Positions 27,560-35,404 of a stretch of 35,404 bases of DNA are shown here, piece by piece. The notes below the pieces were generated by a model, which saw only the letters and a program-made list of their open reading frames with translations, did no database searches and was not told where the DNA came from. Position numbers and translations under genes: made by a program. The DNA comes from Hyphomicrobiales bacterium (GTDB lineage: Bacteria > Pseudomonadota > Alphaproteobacteria > Rhizobiales > Beijerinckiaceae), in contig JAIYCE010000058.1 in assembly GCA_027488155.1 (NCBI GenBank), forward strand, positions 1 to 35,404, written 5' to 3'. Positions within the stretch are counted from its first letter, which is position 1; each line of letters begins with the position of its first letter.

Positions 27560-29845
27560 TCACTTCACCGATAAAGCCTGCGCCTCAACGACGGCCAAAG
27601 CGGTCATGTTTACGACGCCGCGCGCAGTGACAGATGTCGTGAGAACATGCGCCGGCTTCGCCGTCCCGAGAAGAATGGGGCCGACTGGCAGCGCATCTGC
27701 CAGAACCTTGATGAACTGATAGGCGATGTTTGCCGCATCAAGATTCGGCATGATCAAGAGATTAGCTTCACCACGGAAATGCGAGCCGGGCAGTTTACGA
27801 TCACGGACCGTTTCCGACAAAGCGGTATCGGCCTGCATTTCACCATCGACTTCAAGCTTTGGTGAACGCGCCCGCACAAGGGCTAGCGCTTCACGCATCT
27901 TGCGTGCCGAGGGATCGTCATTGTCACCAAAATCTGCATGCGACAGCAAAGCAACCTTGGGCGTAAGGCCAAAACGTGCGACATGGGCCGCACATAACAG
28001 CGTCGCCGAGGCAATTTCTTCGGCTGTCGGATTGGGCTGCAAATGTGTATCCGATAAGAAATAATGCCCCTTCGACGTAATGAGCAATGACATTGTCGAC
28101 AGCGCAGTGACGCCCGGTGCACGCCCGACAATATCCCCGATCTGCTTGACACGCGATTGGAAGCGACCATCGAGCCCAGCAATCATCGCATCTGCATCGC
28201 CGCGCAAAAGCGCGATGCAAGCGATCACAGTGGTATTGGTTCGCACCAAGGTCCGCGCTGCATCGGGTCTCATGCCCTTGCGGCCAGCCGCTTCGACGAG
28301 GGTGGAGACATAATCGCGATATCGTGGATCATCTTCAGGATTGATGATGGCGAAATCGACGCCCGGCTTTAGGTTAAGGCCGAAACGCTTGCACCGTGCT
28401 TCGATAACAGAAGGGCGCCCGATTAAAATCGGAATGGCAATCCCTTCTTCAAGCGAAACCTGAGCGGCGCGCAACACGCGCTCATCCTCACCATCGGCAT
28501 AGATCACGCGCTTGGGTGCCGCCTTCGCCTTCTCAAACAGCGGCTTCATGATGAAGCCCGAGCGGAAAACAAAACGCGATAAATGATCTTCATAAACGGC
28601 CAGATCAGCAATCGGCCGTAAAGCAACACCTGACTCCATCGCCGCTTTGGCAACGGCCGGTGCAATGCGCAAGATAAGACGCGGATCGAAAGGCGATGGG
28701 ATCAGTGAATCGGTGCCAAAGGTCGCCACTTCGCCGCCATAAGCGCGTGCCGCGACATCCGACGGCGCTTCGCGCGCCAATTGCGCAATCGCTTCGACTG
28801 CCGCATGCTTCATCGCTTCATTGATCGTCGTCGCACCGCAATCGAGCGCGCCACGAAAGATGTAAGGGAAACATAGAACATTGTTGACCTGATTGGGATA
28901 ATCCGACCGCCCCGTGCAGATCATCGCGTCAGGGCGCACGGCGCGCGCCTCATCGGGCTGAATTTCTGGATTGGGATTGGCGAGAGCGAGAATGAGCGGC
29001 TTCTCCGCCATCGACGCCACCATGTCGGGCTTCAAGACGCCGCCAGCCGAAAGTCCGAGAAACACATCCGCACCTGCAATCACGTCGCGCAGGCTGCGCA
29101 GCTCCGTCTTCTGGGCAAACACGCTTTTCCAGCGGTCCATGAGTTTTTCACGCCCCTCATAGACGACGCCTTCGAGATCGGTGACCCAGATGTTTTCACG
29201 CTTGGCACCGAGCGAGACAAGCAGGTTGAGACAGGCAAGTGCAGCTGCACCCGCCCCTGACGCGACGATCTTGGCGTCAGCAATCTTTTTGTCTGCAATG
29301 GCGAGCGCGTTCATCACCGCTGCACCGACAATGATGGCCGTGCCATGCTGATCGTCATGAAAAACCGGGATCGCCATACGCTCGCGCAGACGCGCTTCGA
29401 CTTCGAAACATTCCGGCGCCTTGATGTCTTCGAGATTGATCCCACCGAAAGTCGGCTCCAGCGCCGCGATCACATCCACAAGCTTGTCGACATTCTTCTC
29501 CGCAACCTCGATGTCGAATACGTCGATGCCGGCGAATTTCTTAAAAAGAACTGCCTTGCCTTCCATCACGGGCTTGGAAGCGAGTGGACCGATATCCCCA
29601 AGGCCGAGAACGGCGGTCCCGTTCGAAATCACAGCAACGAGGTTTTGCCGCGCCGTATAATCGGCTGCGAGCGAAGGGTCCGCTGCAATCGCTTCGCAAG
29701 GTGCAGCAACACCGGGCGAATAGGCTAAGGCCAGATCGCGTTGATTGCCGAGCGGTTTTGTTGGCTGAATCTCGAGTTTTCCGGGCTTTGGCAGCTTGTG
29801 ATAGACAAGCGCGCCCGAGCGCAGATCGTCCGACATTTTTGACAT
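27560..29845 (-). CDS. maeB: NADP-dependent malic enzyme with phosphotransacetylase-like C-terminal domain
   Basis: Malic enzyme decarboxylates malate to pyruvate, feeding gluconeogenesis and acetyl-CoA supply during growth on C4 acids. The 761-aa protein has the malic domain (about 18-150; [13 protein letters not shown] and [22 protein letters not shown]), [15 protein letters not shown], and a Rossmann domain with [22 protein letters not shown] domain (about 430-755) contains [14 protein letters not shown]. That domain lacks demonstrated transacetylase activity in rhizobial homologues and serves oligomerisation or regulation. NAD versus NADP preference (DME or TME type) cannot be set by eye. 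It lies downstream of the acyltransferase gene with a 28-nt gap. An alternative start is ATG 29836. Confidence 0.96.
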   Translation of the reverse strand: MSKMSDDLRSGALVYHKLPKPGKLEIQPTKPLGNQRDLALAYSPGVAAPCEAIAADPSLAADYTARQNLVAVISNGTAVLGLGDIGPLASKPVMEGKAVLFKKFAGIDVFDIEVAEKNVDKLVDVIAALEPTFGGINLEDIKAPECFEVEARLRERMAIPVFHDDQHGTAIIVGAAVMNALAIADKKIADAKIVASGAGAAALACLNLLVSLGAKRENIWVTDLEGVVYEGREKLMDRWKSVFAQKTELRSLRDVIAGADVFLGLSAGGVLKPDMVASMAEKPLILALANPNPEIQPDEARAVRPDAMICTGRSDYPNQVNNVLCFPYIFRGALDCGATTINEAMKHAAVEAIAQLAREAPSDVAARAYGGEVATFGTDSLIPSPFDPRLILRIAPAVAKAAMESGVALRPIADLAVYEDHLSRFVFRSGFIMKPLFEKAKAAPKRVIYADGEDERVLRAAQVSLEEGIAIPILIGRPSVIEARCKRFGLNLKPGVDFAIINPEDDPRYRDYVSTLVEAAGRKGMRPDAARTLVRTNTTVIACIALLRGDADAMIAGLDGRFQSRVKQIGDIVGRAPGVTALSTMSLLITSKGHYFLSDTHLQPNPTAEEIASATLLCAAHVARFGLTPKVALLSHADFGDNDDPSARKMREALALVRARSPKLEVDGEMQADTALSETVRDRKLPGSHFRGEANLLIMPNLDAANIAYQFIKVLADALPVGPILLGTAKPAHVLTTSVTARGVVNMTALAVVEAQALSVK

Positions 29846-29873
29846 AGCAAGCCCCGCTTTGTTCGCCCCAACC

Positions 29874-30920
29874 CTATGTGCCCTGTCCGGCGGCGAAGCT
29901 CAACCTTCGCTTCGCAAACACGACTTTAAGCCGCAGCGCCGGTGCCTCGATCCAATGCCACGAACCCCAAGCGGCCAGCGCGCTCAGGAACAGTGCAGGC
30001 ATAAGCAATACCCAGAGCGAGACCGATGGAAAGACTTGCACGAGCACCTGCTGAATAGGCCAGCCATAGAGATAGATCCCGTATGAAAGATCGGTCCGCT
30101 CGGTCATCGCAACCCCCGGCCATTGAGGGCCAAACGCAATCACGAGCACGCCATAGCCGAGCGTCAGATAGAGCAACGCGAAATAGATGGCTGTGCCATG
30201 GCTCAACCATGTTGCTGCAATCAGAGCTGCGAGCAATACCCACGACAACCGCACCCATGCACGCGCCAGAAAGAAAAAGCTGCCGAGTACGAACATAAAT
30301 ATCAACCGCAGCAAGACTTCGACGTAACGTGTGGCCTGCGGGACGAACGCATCGACGGCGAAGATGGCGATAAACAAAAGAGCCACCAACATCGCCGCAA
30401 TCCGCCACGTCCTCAACGCCCCGGCAATGCCGAGCAGCAATACCGCACCATAGAGCGCAATCTCGTAACGCAATGTCCAGATTGTTCCGAGCGGCCACGG
30501 ATGAGGATTGTCCGAAAACACGCCTGGCATCGCGCCCGCACTTTTGAATCCAGTGACGACCTGCTTCAGATAAGCGTAGAGCGCAGGATTGGTGAAATAG
30601 GTTGAGAGCGGCAAAGTCGTACAGGCCGCGCCGATCACAAAAACCGTCACCAGTGCCGCCACCAAAAATCCCGGTATGATGCGCAGTGCACGCGCAATGA
30701 CATAATCAATTGGGCCGCGCTGCAAAAAACTCATCGTGACAAGAAAACCGGAGATCGCAAAAAAGCAATTCACGGCATATTCGCCAAGTCGCAAGCCGGT
30801 CGAACGGTAGAAGGGTTCAAGCGTATTATCGCCAGTCGGTATCGCAAAACCGTGTGAAACAACAACAGCGGCTGCAAGCACGAGGCGGAGCACAGAAAAA
30901 TTATTGGCAGGCCCTGCCAT
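29874..30920 (-). CDS. Acyltransferase-3 (OafA/YrhL-like) integral membrane protein
   Basis: This protein of about 348 aa belongs to the acyltransferase-3 family, which O-acylates polysaccharides, lipopolysaccharide or other exported glycans. It has about ten membrane helices. The family N-terminus FSVLRLVLAAAVVVSHGF has the conserved catalytic-type His, followed by FFAISGFLVTMSFLQR, PHPWPLGTIWTLRYEI and the DLSYGIYLYGWPIQQ block. An open frame extends to 31037, overlapping the upstream GT2 gene by 55 nt, but that extension is not family-like. I choose ATG 30920; the start is uncertain. Lying with a glycosyltransferase suggests joint decoration of a surface glycan. Confidence 0.88.
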   Translation of the reverse strand: MAGPANNFSVLRLVLAAAVVVSHGFAIPTGDNTLEPFYRSTGLRLGEYAVNCFFAISGFLVTMSFLQRGPIDYVIARALRIIPGFLVAALVTVFVIGAACTTLPLSTYFTNPALYAYLKQVVTGFKSAGAMPGVFSDNPHPWPLGTIWTLRYEIALYGAVLLLGIAGALRTWRIAAMLVALLFIAIFAVDAFVPQATRYVEVLLRLIFMFVLGSFFFLARAWVRLSWVLLAALIAATWLSHGTAIYFALLYLTLGYGVLVIAFGPQWPGVAMTERTDLSYGIYLYGWPIQQVLVQVFPSVSLWVLLMPALFLSALAAWGSWHWIEAPALRLKVVFAKRRLSFAAGQGT

Positions 30921-30982
30921 GGCCTGACCGATCGTCAAACCGCTCCACACGCCAACCAACGCAGGACTCCATATAAACGCAA

Positions 30983-31852
30983 CTAAACGAGGTCCTCGAT
31001 ATCCAGCGCGGTTCGGCCACGCCATGAATCGATACATCCCTGAACGCTACCGGCATAACGCTCAAAACGCCAGCGCCGACCTGTCACATAAGCCAGTATA
31101 GCCTTTGGCAGATTTTTCACGAACACCGTCAATAAGGCCGAAGGCAAGCCCCATTTCTGCGCCACATAAGCGCGCGACCACGCCAGATGCCGTCTTGCCT
31201 TAAAGATCCTACCCTTCCGTGGTGATGCGGATGCACCACGTTCATGCCGAGCAATGGCATGGTGGACATGGATAAGTGCGTATCCTGCATCGCTCACGCG
31301 GCGACACAGATCGTCATCCTCATAGAAGAGAAAAATTGCCTCGTCGAAACCACCGAGCGCTAAGACCGTCTCGCGCCGCACCAACCAGCACGCACCGGAT
31401 AAAAAAGGTGTGCAGCAATCGCCTTCTGGCTCCCAGCTTGCACCTTTTTCGTTACGCAGATTGTTCGCGAGCATGGATTGATTGGGAAAAAATACTCGGC
31501 CATCCGGTTCGACGATGCGCGGTGCGAAAATCGCTGCATCGGTCCAGCGCTCAGACGCGACCAGCAGGTGAGCGATTGCACCATCATCAAGAACAAGATC
31601 GGGATTGACGAGCAGGGTAAATGCGGTGTCGGCTGCCCGCATCCCAATATTCATGGCGCGGCCAAAACCTTGATTTTTTGCGTTACGGATGACACGCGCA
31701 CCATGTGCTTCCGCAACGAGCGCGCTGTTATCATCACTCGCATTGTCGACGACGATCGTACGAACACCCTCACGCTGCAAGGCCGCCAGACAGGCGGGCA
31801 ATTTGGCGGCGCTGTCATGGGCCACGACGATGGCGGTCACGGTCTCAATCAT
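30983..31852 (-). CDS. Family 2 glycosyltransferase (WbbL/rhamnosyltransferase-like)
   Basis: This 289-aa GT-A-fold enzyme has the nucleotide-sugar pocket VDNASDDNS, the metal-binding-type acidic motif LVNPDLVLDDG, FLSGACWLVRR and FDEAIFLFYEDDDLCRRV with the probable catalytic acids. The general pattern fits rhamnosyl-type inverting transferases acting on lipopolysaccharide O-antigen or exopolysaccharide; the donor and acceptor are unknown. No signal peptide is seen. It precedes the acyltransferase gene on the same strand and follows the rplQ terminator, and the two form a small surface-glycan pair. Confidence 0.92.
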   Translation of the reverse strand: MIETVTAIVVAHDSAAKLPACLAALQREGVRTIVVDNASDDNSALVAEAHGARVIRNAKNQGFGRAMNIGMRAADTAFTLLVNPDLVLDDGAIAHLLVASERWTDAAIFAPRIVEPDGRVFFPNQSMLANNLRNEKGASWEPEGDCCTPFLSGACWLVRRETVLALGGFDEAIFLFYEDDDLCRRVSDAGYALIHVHHAIARHERGASASPRKGRIFKARRHLAWSRAYVAQKWGLPSALLTVFVKNLPKAILAYVTGRRWRFERYAGSVQGCIDSWRGRTALDIEDLV

Positions 31853-31880
31853 GGACGCACTCTAGCAGCACGATTGTGCA

Positions 31881-31909
31881 ACAAAAAAGCCGGCCCGAAG
31901 GCCGGCTTT
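31881..31909 (-). terminator. Rho-independent terminator of the rpsM-rplQ operon
   Basis: The minus-strand RNA forms a perfect 10-bp stem (AAAGCCGGCC / GGCCGGCUUU) closed by a C(UUCG)G tetraloop, an exceptionally stable type. The run UUUUUUGU begins in the stem. It starts 21 nt past the rplQ stop, and 29 nt before the region of the downstream GT2 start. Confidence 0.95.
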
Positions 31910-31930
31910 GAAAAAGGCATCAAGCAGGGA

Positions 31931-32353
31931 TTACTCCGCCGCTTCGACCACTTCGTCCTTCTGCGATGGACCCGAATCCTGACCGCGCGCATCTACGTCA
32001 CGATCGACGAATTCGATCACAGCGAGCGGTGCATTGTCGCCATAGCGGAAACCGGCCTTGAGCACGCGCGTATAACCGCCATTACGATCCTTGTAACGCG
32101 GGCCGAGCACGTCGAAGAGTTTCTTGACGAGATCGATGTCCTTGATCTGCGCAATCGCCTGACGGCGTGCATGCAGATCGCCGCGCTTGCCGAGCGTGAT
32201 AAGCTTTTCAATGACCGGGCGAAGATCCTTCGCCTTCGGCAGCGTGGTGATGATTTGTTCGTGCTTGATCAGCGCCTGGCACATATTGGCAAACATCGCC
32301 TTACGGTGTTCAGCCGAACGATTGAAGCGGCGACCGCGATATCCGTGTCTCAT
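31931..32353 (-). CDS. rplQ: 50S ribosomal protein L17
   Basis: L17 is a component of the large subunit near the exit tunnel. The 140-aa protein opens [20 protein letters not shown], the invariant N-terminus, followed by [20 protein letters not shown] and [22 protein letters not shown]. The acidic C-terminal tail (about 115-140, ending EVVEAAE) is an extension typical of alphaproteobacteria. AAGGAG lies 7 nt before the ATG. It is the last gene of the alpha operon, with a perfect terminator after it and two hairpins before it. Confidence 0.98.
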   Translation of the reverse strand: MRHGYRGRRFNRSAEHRKAMFANMCQALIKHEQIITTLPKAKDLRPVIEKLITLGKRGDLHARRQAIAQIKDIDLVKKLFDVLGPRYKDRNGGYTRVLKAGFRYGDNAPLAVIEFVDRDVDARGQDSGPSQKDEVVEAAE

Positions 32354-32417
32354 GGCATATCTCCTTCAGTGAGGGTTTATCCGGCCGCCGTGCCAAGGTA
32401 CGTCCGGTTTTTAGATA

Positions 32418-32473
32418 AGGCGGGAGCAACGCCCCGCCTGTCTTAGTCTAGGGCAGGGATCGGTTCCCTGCCC
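32418..32473 (-). other. Two tandem hairpins between rpoA and rplQ
   Basis: On the minus strand, GGGCAGGGA / TCCCTGCCC with a 5-nt loop (32473-32451) and AGGCGGG / CCCGCCT with an 8-nt loop (32439-32418) lie in the 132-bp gap after rpoA. Neither is followed by a U-tract, so they look like RNA-processing or stability elements rather than terminators. The function is not established. Confidence 0.6.
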
Positions 32474-32485
32474 GCCTTGCAAATG

Positions 32486-33502
32486 TCAGTAATGCTCTTC
32501 GAAGCGCTTGGCGAGCTCGTCGATGTTTTCCGGCGGCCAACCAGCGACTTCCATGCCGAGATGGAGACCCATTCCGGCAAGCACTTCCTTGATTTCGTTG
32601 AGCGACTTGCGACCGAAATTCGGTGTACGCAGCATCTCGGCTTCCGTCTTCTGAATGAGGTCGCCGATGTAAACAATGTTGTCGTTCTTGAGGCAGTTGG
32701 CCGAACGGACCGACAATTCGAGTTCGTCGACTTTCTTGAGAAGCGCCGGGTTGAACGCGAGTTCCGGCATTGAGGGCTTGTCTTCCTCGCGGCGCGGCTC
32801 TTCGAAATTCACGAAGACATTGAGCTGATCCTGAATGATGCGCGCTGCATAAGCGACAGCATCGTCAGGCGTCACACCGCCATTGGTTTCGAGCGTCATG
32901 ATCAGCTTGTCATAATCAAGGATTTGGCCTTCGCGCGTATTTTCTACGCGATAGGAAACCTTACGGACCGGCGAGAACAGGCTGTCGACCGGGATAAGGC
33001 CGATGGGCGCATCTTCCGGACGGTTGCGATCGGCCGGAACGTAACCCTTGCCGGTCTTCACCGTGAATTCCATGCGGATTTCCGCGCCCTCGTCGAGCGT
33101 GCAAATCACGAGGTCCGGATTGAGGATCTGCGTATCGCCAGAAACGGCGATGTCGCCAGCCTTCACTGGGCCAGGACCCTGCTTGCGAAGCGTCATACGC
33201 TTAGGCGTATCCGACTGCATGCGGATCGCGATCGCCTTGATGTTGAGAATGATGTCGGTGACATCTTCGCGCACGCCAGCGATTGAAGAGAATTCGTGCA
33301 ACACACCATCGATCTGCACCGAAGTGATGGCCGCGCCTTGCAGCGAGGAGAGAAGCACGCGGCGCAGCGAATTGCCGAGCGTCACGCCAAAACCGCGCTC
33401 GAGCGGTTCGGCAATGATCGTAGCAACGCGCTTGCGGTCATCGCCGAGCGTCACGTCGAGCTTGGTCGGCTTGATCAGGTCTTGCCAGTTTTTCTGAATC
33501 AC
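32486..33502 (-). CDS. rpoA: DNA-directed RNA polymerase alpha subunit
   Basis: RpoA nucleates RNA polymerase assembly and contacts UP elements and activators. The 338-aa form has the N-terminal dimerisation domain ([28 protein letters not shown]) and a C-terminal domain with the helix-hairpin-helix [20 protein letters not shown] place the start at GTG 33502 rather than ATG 33517. An AAGGA lies 7 nt before the GTG, and the protein then starts [12 protein letters not shown] as in its relatives, whereas no Shine-Dalgarno precedes the ATG. Length 338 aa matches the family in this order. Confidence 0.97.
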   Translation of the reverse strand: MIQKNWQDLIKPTKLDVTLGDDRKRVATIIAEPLERGFGVTLGNSLRRVLLSSLQGAAITSVQIDGVLHEFSSIAGVREDVTDIILNIKAIAIRMQSDTPKRMTLRKQGPGPVKAGDIAVSGDTQILNPDLVICTLDEGAEIRMEFTVKTGKGYVPADRNRPEDAPIGLIPVDSLFSPVRKVSYRVENTREGQILDYDKLIMTLETNGGVTPDDAVAYAARIIQDQLNVFVNFEEPRREEDKPSMPELAFNPALLKKVDELELSVRSANCLKNDNIVYIGDLIQKTEAEMLRTPNFGRKSLNEIKEVLAGMGLHLGMEVAGWPPENIDELAKRFEEHY

Positions 33503-33622
33503 GGTGCAGTCCTTCATGAAAGAGCGCGCAGCATATCGGTCCGTCGACCCTGGCCACGCGTTCACGATGGCGAAATCCACCTCCCGGCCCCGTCGGTCCG
33601 GAAGGCGTAGTCACGAGAACGA

Positions 33623-34015
33623 TTAGACGCGGCGGCGCTTGCGCGGGCGGCAACCATTGTGCGGGATGGGCGTCACGTCACGGATCGAGGTCACGGTGAA
33701 GCCAGCAGCCTGCAACGCGCGGAGCGCCGATTCACGGCCCGAACCCGGACCCGTGACTTCGACTTCGAGCGTCTTCATGCCGTGTTCCTTCGCCTTATTA
33801 GCGGCGTCTTCAGCGGCAACCTGCGCGGCATACGGCGTCGACTTACGCGAGCCTTTAAAGCCCATCATGCCGGCCGACGACCAAGAGATCGTGTTGCCCT
33901 GCGCGTCGGTGATTGTGATCATCGTGTTGTTGAACGACGCATTCACATGCGCGACGCCCGAGACGATGTTTTTGCGTTCGCGACGACGGACGCGTTGGGC
34001 GGCTTCTTTTGCCAT
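33623..34015 (-). CDS. rpsK: 30S ribosomal protein S11
   Basis: S11 lines the mRNA exit (platform) of the small subunit. The 130-aa protein has [42 protein letters not shown] and the C-terminal [18 protein letters not shown] with its basic tail. Length matches the family. It lies between rpsM and rpoA; a UUCG hairpin occupies the 84-nt gap before it. Confidence 0.98.
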   Translation of the reverse strand: MAKEAAQRVRRRERKNIVSGVAHVNASFNNTMITITDAQGNTISWSSAGMMGFKGSRKSTPYAAQVAAEDAANKAKEHGMKTLEVEVTGPGSGRESALRALQAAGFTVTSIRDVTPIPHNGCRPRKRRRV

Positions 34016-34072
34016 TGTCTTAATTCCTTCTGACGCGCCCGTTGTGCCAGGCGCTCGGGATGAAAGGTAATC

Positions 34073-34090
34073 CCCGGCCCGAAGGCCGGG
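34073..34090 (-). other. UUCG-capped hairpin between rpsM and rpsK
   Basis: The stem CCCGGCC / GGCCGGG is capped on the transcribed strand by C(UUCG)G. It shares its 16-nt core CCGGCCCGAAGGCCGG with the rplQ terminator (31890-31905) but has no U-tract. It probably stabilises or punctuates the mRNA rather than ending it. Confidence 0.6.
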
Positions 34091-34099
34091 AATGACGGA

Positions 34100-34468
34100 T
34101 TACTTCTTCTTGCCGGCGATCGGCTTCGACTTGCCTTTGCGGGTGCGCGCATTGGTGTGCGTACGCTGGCCACGAACCGGCAGGTTGCGGCGATGACGCA
34201 GGCCGCGATAGCAGCCAAGATCCATCAAACGCTTAATGTTCATCGCGACTTCGCGGCGAAGATCGCCTTCCACGATATAGTCGCGGTCGATTGTTTCGCG
34301 GATCTGGAGCACTTCGGCGTCCGACAGCTGGTTCACGCGACGCTCAGCCGGGATGCCGACCTTCTCGCAGATTTCCTCAGCCTTCTTCGGGCCAATGCCG
34401 TGAATGTATTGAAGCGCAATCATAACGCGCTTGTTCGTCGGAATGTTGACGCCTGCTATACGGGCCAT
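34100..34468 (-). CDS. rpsM: 30S ribosomal protein S13
   Basis: S13 sits at the head of the small subunit and contacts the P-site tRNA and bridges to L5. The 122-aa protein starts [20 protein letters not shown], then [34 protein letters not shown] and the basic C-terminus [21 protein letters not shown] 34468 is chosen over the 56-residue-longer frame because of the invariant N-terminus and a GGAG Shine-Dalgarno. It is the first gene of the operon; the usual neighbours secY and adk are not upstream. Confidence 0.98.
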   Translation of the reverse strand: MARIAGVNIPTNKRVMIALQYIHGIGPKKAEEICEKVGIPAERRVNQLSDAEVLQIRETIDRDYIVEGDLRREVAMNIKRLMDLGCYRGLRHRRNLPVRGQRTHTNARTRKGKSKPIAGKKK

Positions 34469-34620
34469 CGCCTCGTCTCCATGTCGGCCGAGCGAACCCG
34501 GCGGTTGCACGCCGCGCGTCCGGTGGAGGCCGGCCCATGCGCGGTCGATCCAAACAGCAAAAGAACCCGCCTCTCCGAAACCCGGAGCGGAGCGCCAAAC
34601 CCTTGGATCTGATGAAGCGG

Positions 34621-34650
34621 TTCCTAAAGAGGCCACGACGGCAAGTCAAG
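34621..34650 (-). promoter_or_regulatory. Possible promoter of the rpsM operon
   Basis: On the minus strand CTTGAC (34650-34645), an exact match to the alphaproteobacterial -35 consensus, is followed at about 16-17 bp by TTTAGGAA (34628-34621), a weak -10. The gap 34469-34699 has no gene and this is the best promoter-like pair in it. A 150-nt leader would follow. Confidence 0.5.
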
Positions 34651-34699
34651 CGCGTAAAACAGAAAAAACGCGCCATCCGGAGCTGTTAAGCCCTTCCTT

Positions 34700-35080
34700 T
34701 TAGTTCATCTTCGACCAGTTTGTGCTTTTGCAAATCAGGCCGCCGAAGACGCACCCTGCAGTCGTCAGCATACCACCCGAGAGCGTCATCTTGCCGGAAT
34801 AGGTCTTGCCATCCTCGGGGTTGAAGGCCTGCCCCCTCCACTGCCCCGCCCTATCAGGCTTCATGTCGAAGAAGATCTGCTGGCCGATCTTGGCCGGACC
34901 GCTTGTGTCTTTCAGCCAGACGATGCTGCCGCAGAGTGCATCTCCACACGGCGCAAATTTCACCCGCGAAGACCCCGTATCCCGCAACCATGTCGTGCCA
35001 TTGAGGTCTTGGGCTATAGCGGGAACAGTGAAAAAGGCTAAAGCAATAATGCAAATTATGCGTTTAATACATTGTTTAAT
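34700..35080 (-). CDS. Secreted DUF2147 family protein, probable AUU start
   Basis: The 126-aa reading frame ends with the full DUF2147 signature: SSRVKFAPCGDALCGSIVWL, FNPEDGKTYSGKM and the C-terminal GCVFGGLICKSTNW. These are small periplasmic beta-barrel-type proteins of unknown role. In frame, between the upstream TAG (35107-35105) and the first TTG (34987), there is no ATG or GTG. The translated segment nevertheless encodes a textbook signal peptide (KQCIKRIICIIALAFF, cut at AIA-Q). An ATT at 35080 lies 9 nt after AAGGA and starts this peptide exactly, so I infer AUU initiation. The TTG at 34987 would lose the signal peptide. The 35000-35100 stretch is AT-rich compared with its neighbours. 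Confidence 0.8.
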   Translation of the reverse strand: MKQCIKRIICIIALAFFTVPAIAQDLNGTTWLRDTGSSRVKFAPCGDALCGSIVWLKDTSGPAKIGQQIFFDMKPDRAGQWRGQAFNPEDGKTYSGKMTLSGGMLTTAGCVFGGLICKSTNWSKMN

Positions 35081-35182
35081 AGTACTATTTCCTTCCGGAG
35101 ACCTCTATTTTGATCATCCCGGGAATTGCGATCTTTGCAGCAAAGCTCAAGTCACCAGTCTAGCTCAGAAAGGTCGGCCGGT

Positions 35183-35404
35183 TCAGCCCGCTATCTTGTA
35201 GGGCGATATGCTTCTTTGCCTCTCTTCATCCGCCTTGAGCTCCGTTGTCATTAAAGCGATTGCGTACGCATCATCTGCCATAGAATGAGATATGCGGTTA
35301 CGGTCAGCTAACCAATAGGCCACCTCGGCCCATAACCAGAGCGGGCTTTCCGATGTAACCCGCGCAACAGGGAGGGGAAAATTGTCGCTTCGATCACCCT
35401 TTGC
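35183..35404 (-). CDS. Putative helix-turn-helix DNA-binding protein (partial, C-terminal end)
   Basis: The frame is open from the window edge to TGA at 35183-35185, giving the last 73 residues. The text DNFPLPVARVTSESPLW followed by LWAEVAYWLADRNRI resembles small AlpA/MerR-like helix-turn-helix proteins, in which a 'GFP.PVa' turn is followed by 'plW.w.eV..Wl'. The N-terminal helices, where the recognition helix would be, lie beyond the window, so this is a tentative family call. It is 102 nt upstream of the DUF2147 start on the same strand. The tail (TTELKADEERQRSISPYKIAG) is not recognised. Confidence 0.65.
   Translation of the reverse strand, partial: AKGDRSDNFPLPVARVTSESPLWLWAEVAYWLADRNRISHSMADDAYAIALMTTELKADEERQRSISPYKIAG

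Noticed and set aside
31478-32446. Plus-strand open frame opposite the GT2 gene and rplQ (322 codons)
   Set aside because: It crosses the rplQ terminator and two supported minus-strand genes, with no domain recognised.
34649-34673. GCGCGT/ACGCGC hairpin between rpsM and DUF2147
   Set aside because: The loop is 12-13 nt and the T-run is inside the loop rather than after the stem; it also overlaps the promoter-like CTTGAC.

Overview
The window (about 35.4 kb, GC-rich, by eye near 58-60% GC) reads as a chromosomal segment of an alphaproteobacterium, most likely of the order Hyphomicrobiales (Rhizobiales). The grounds are the gene order dgt-argS-SPOR-nagZ-scpA-scpB-tatABC-serS-surE-pcm-LytM and yajC-secD-secF, an alphaproteobacterial LexA box (GTTC-N7-GTTC) between ssb and uvrA, a short rpsM-rpsK-rpoA-rplQ operon without rpsD, an Arg-rich DUF1127 protein, and dispersed palindromic intergenic repeats of the kind common in this order. 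I see no tRNA, rRNA, CRISPR array, transposase or prophage gene. Genus cannot be fixed from the sequence alone.

Layout. 1-3.8 kb: divergent ssb and uvrA sharing an SOS operator. 3.8-5.7 kb: a small DUF1127 gene with its own terminator, then trmFO (tRNA U54 methylation). 5.7-9.9 kb (minus): yajC-secD-secF, followed by two tightly overlapping genes whose mitochondrial relatives are the complex I assembly factors NDUFAF3 (Mth938 fold) and NDUFAF6 (squalene/phytoene synthase fold). 10.1-11.0 kb (plus): a DUF815 AAA+ ATPase. 11.2-26.1 kb (minus): a long co-oriented housekeeping array. In transcription order it is dgt, argS, a SPOR-domain protein, nagZ, scpA, scpB, an orphan ABC ATPase, tatA, tatB, tatC, serS, surE, pcm and a LysM/LytM lipoprotein. 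26.1-27.4 kb (plus): erpA and a PfkB-family kinase, then a repeat-rich intergenic region. 27.6-31.9 kb (minus): a GT2 glycosyltransferase, an acyltransferase-3 membrane protein and the malic enzyme maeB. 31.9-34.5 kb (minus): the alpha ribosomal operon rpsM-rpsK-rpoA-rplQ. 34.7-35.4 kb (minus): a secreted DUF2147 protein that appears to start at AUU, and the 3' end of a putative helix-turn-helix gene running off the window.

How the genes work together. The window combines protein export (YajC/SecD/SecF and TatABC, which serves folded cofactor-bearing substrates), Fe-S cluster delivery (ErpA) and possible complex I assembly helpers. It also holds cell-wall turnover and division functions (NagZ, SPOR, a degenerate LytM protein), chromosome condensation (ScpAB), aminoacylation (ArgS, SerS), DNA repair (UvrA, SSB) and core gene expression (RpoA, S11, S13, L17).

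Nothing here is a clearly undescribed system. The leads most worth checking are the probable AUU start of the DUF2147 gene in an AT-rich patch next to rpsM, the coupling of the NDUFAF3/NDUFAF6 homologues to secDF, the zinc-ligand-deficient LytM lipoprotein, and a 26-nt repeat found exactly in two gene ends and partly in a third.
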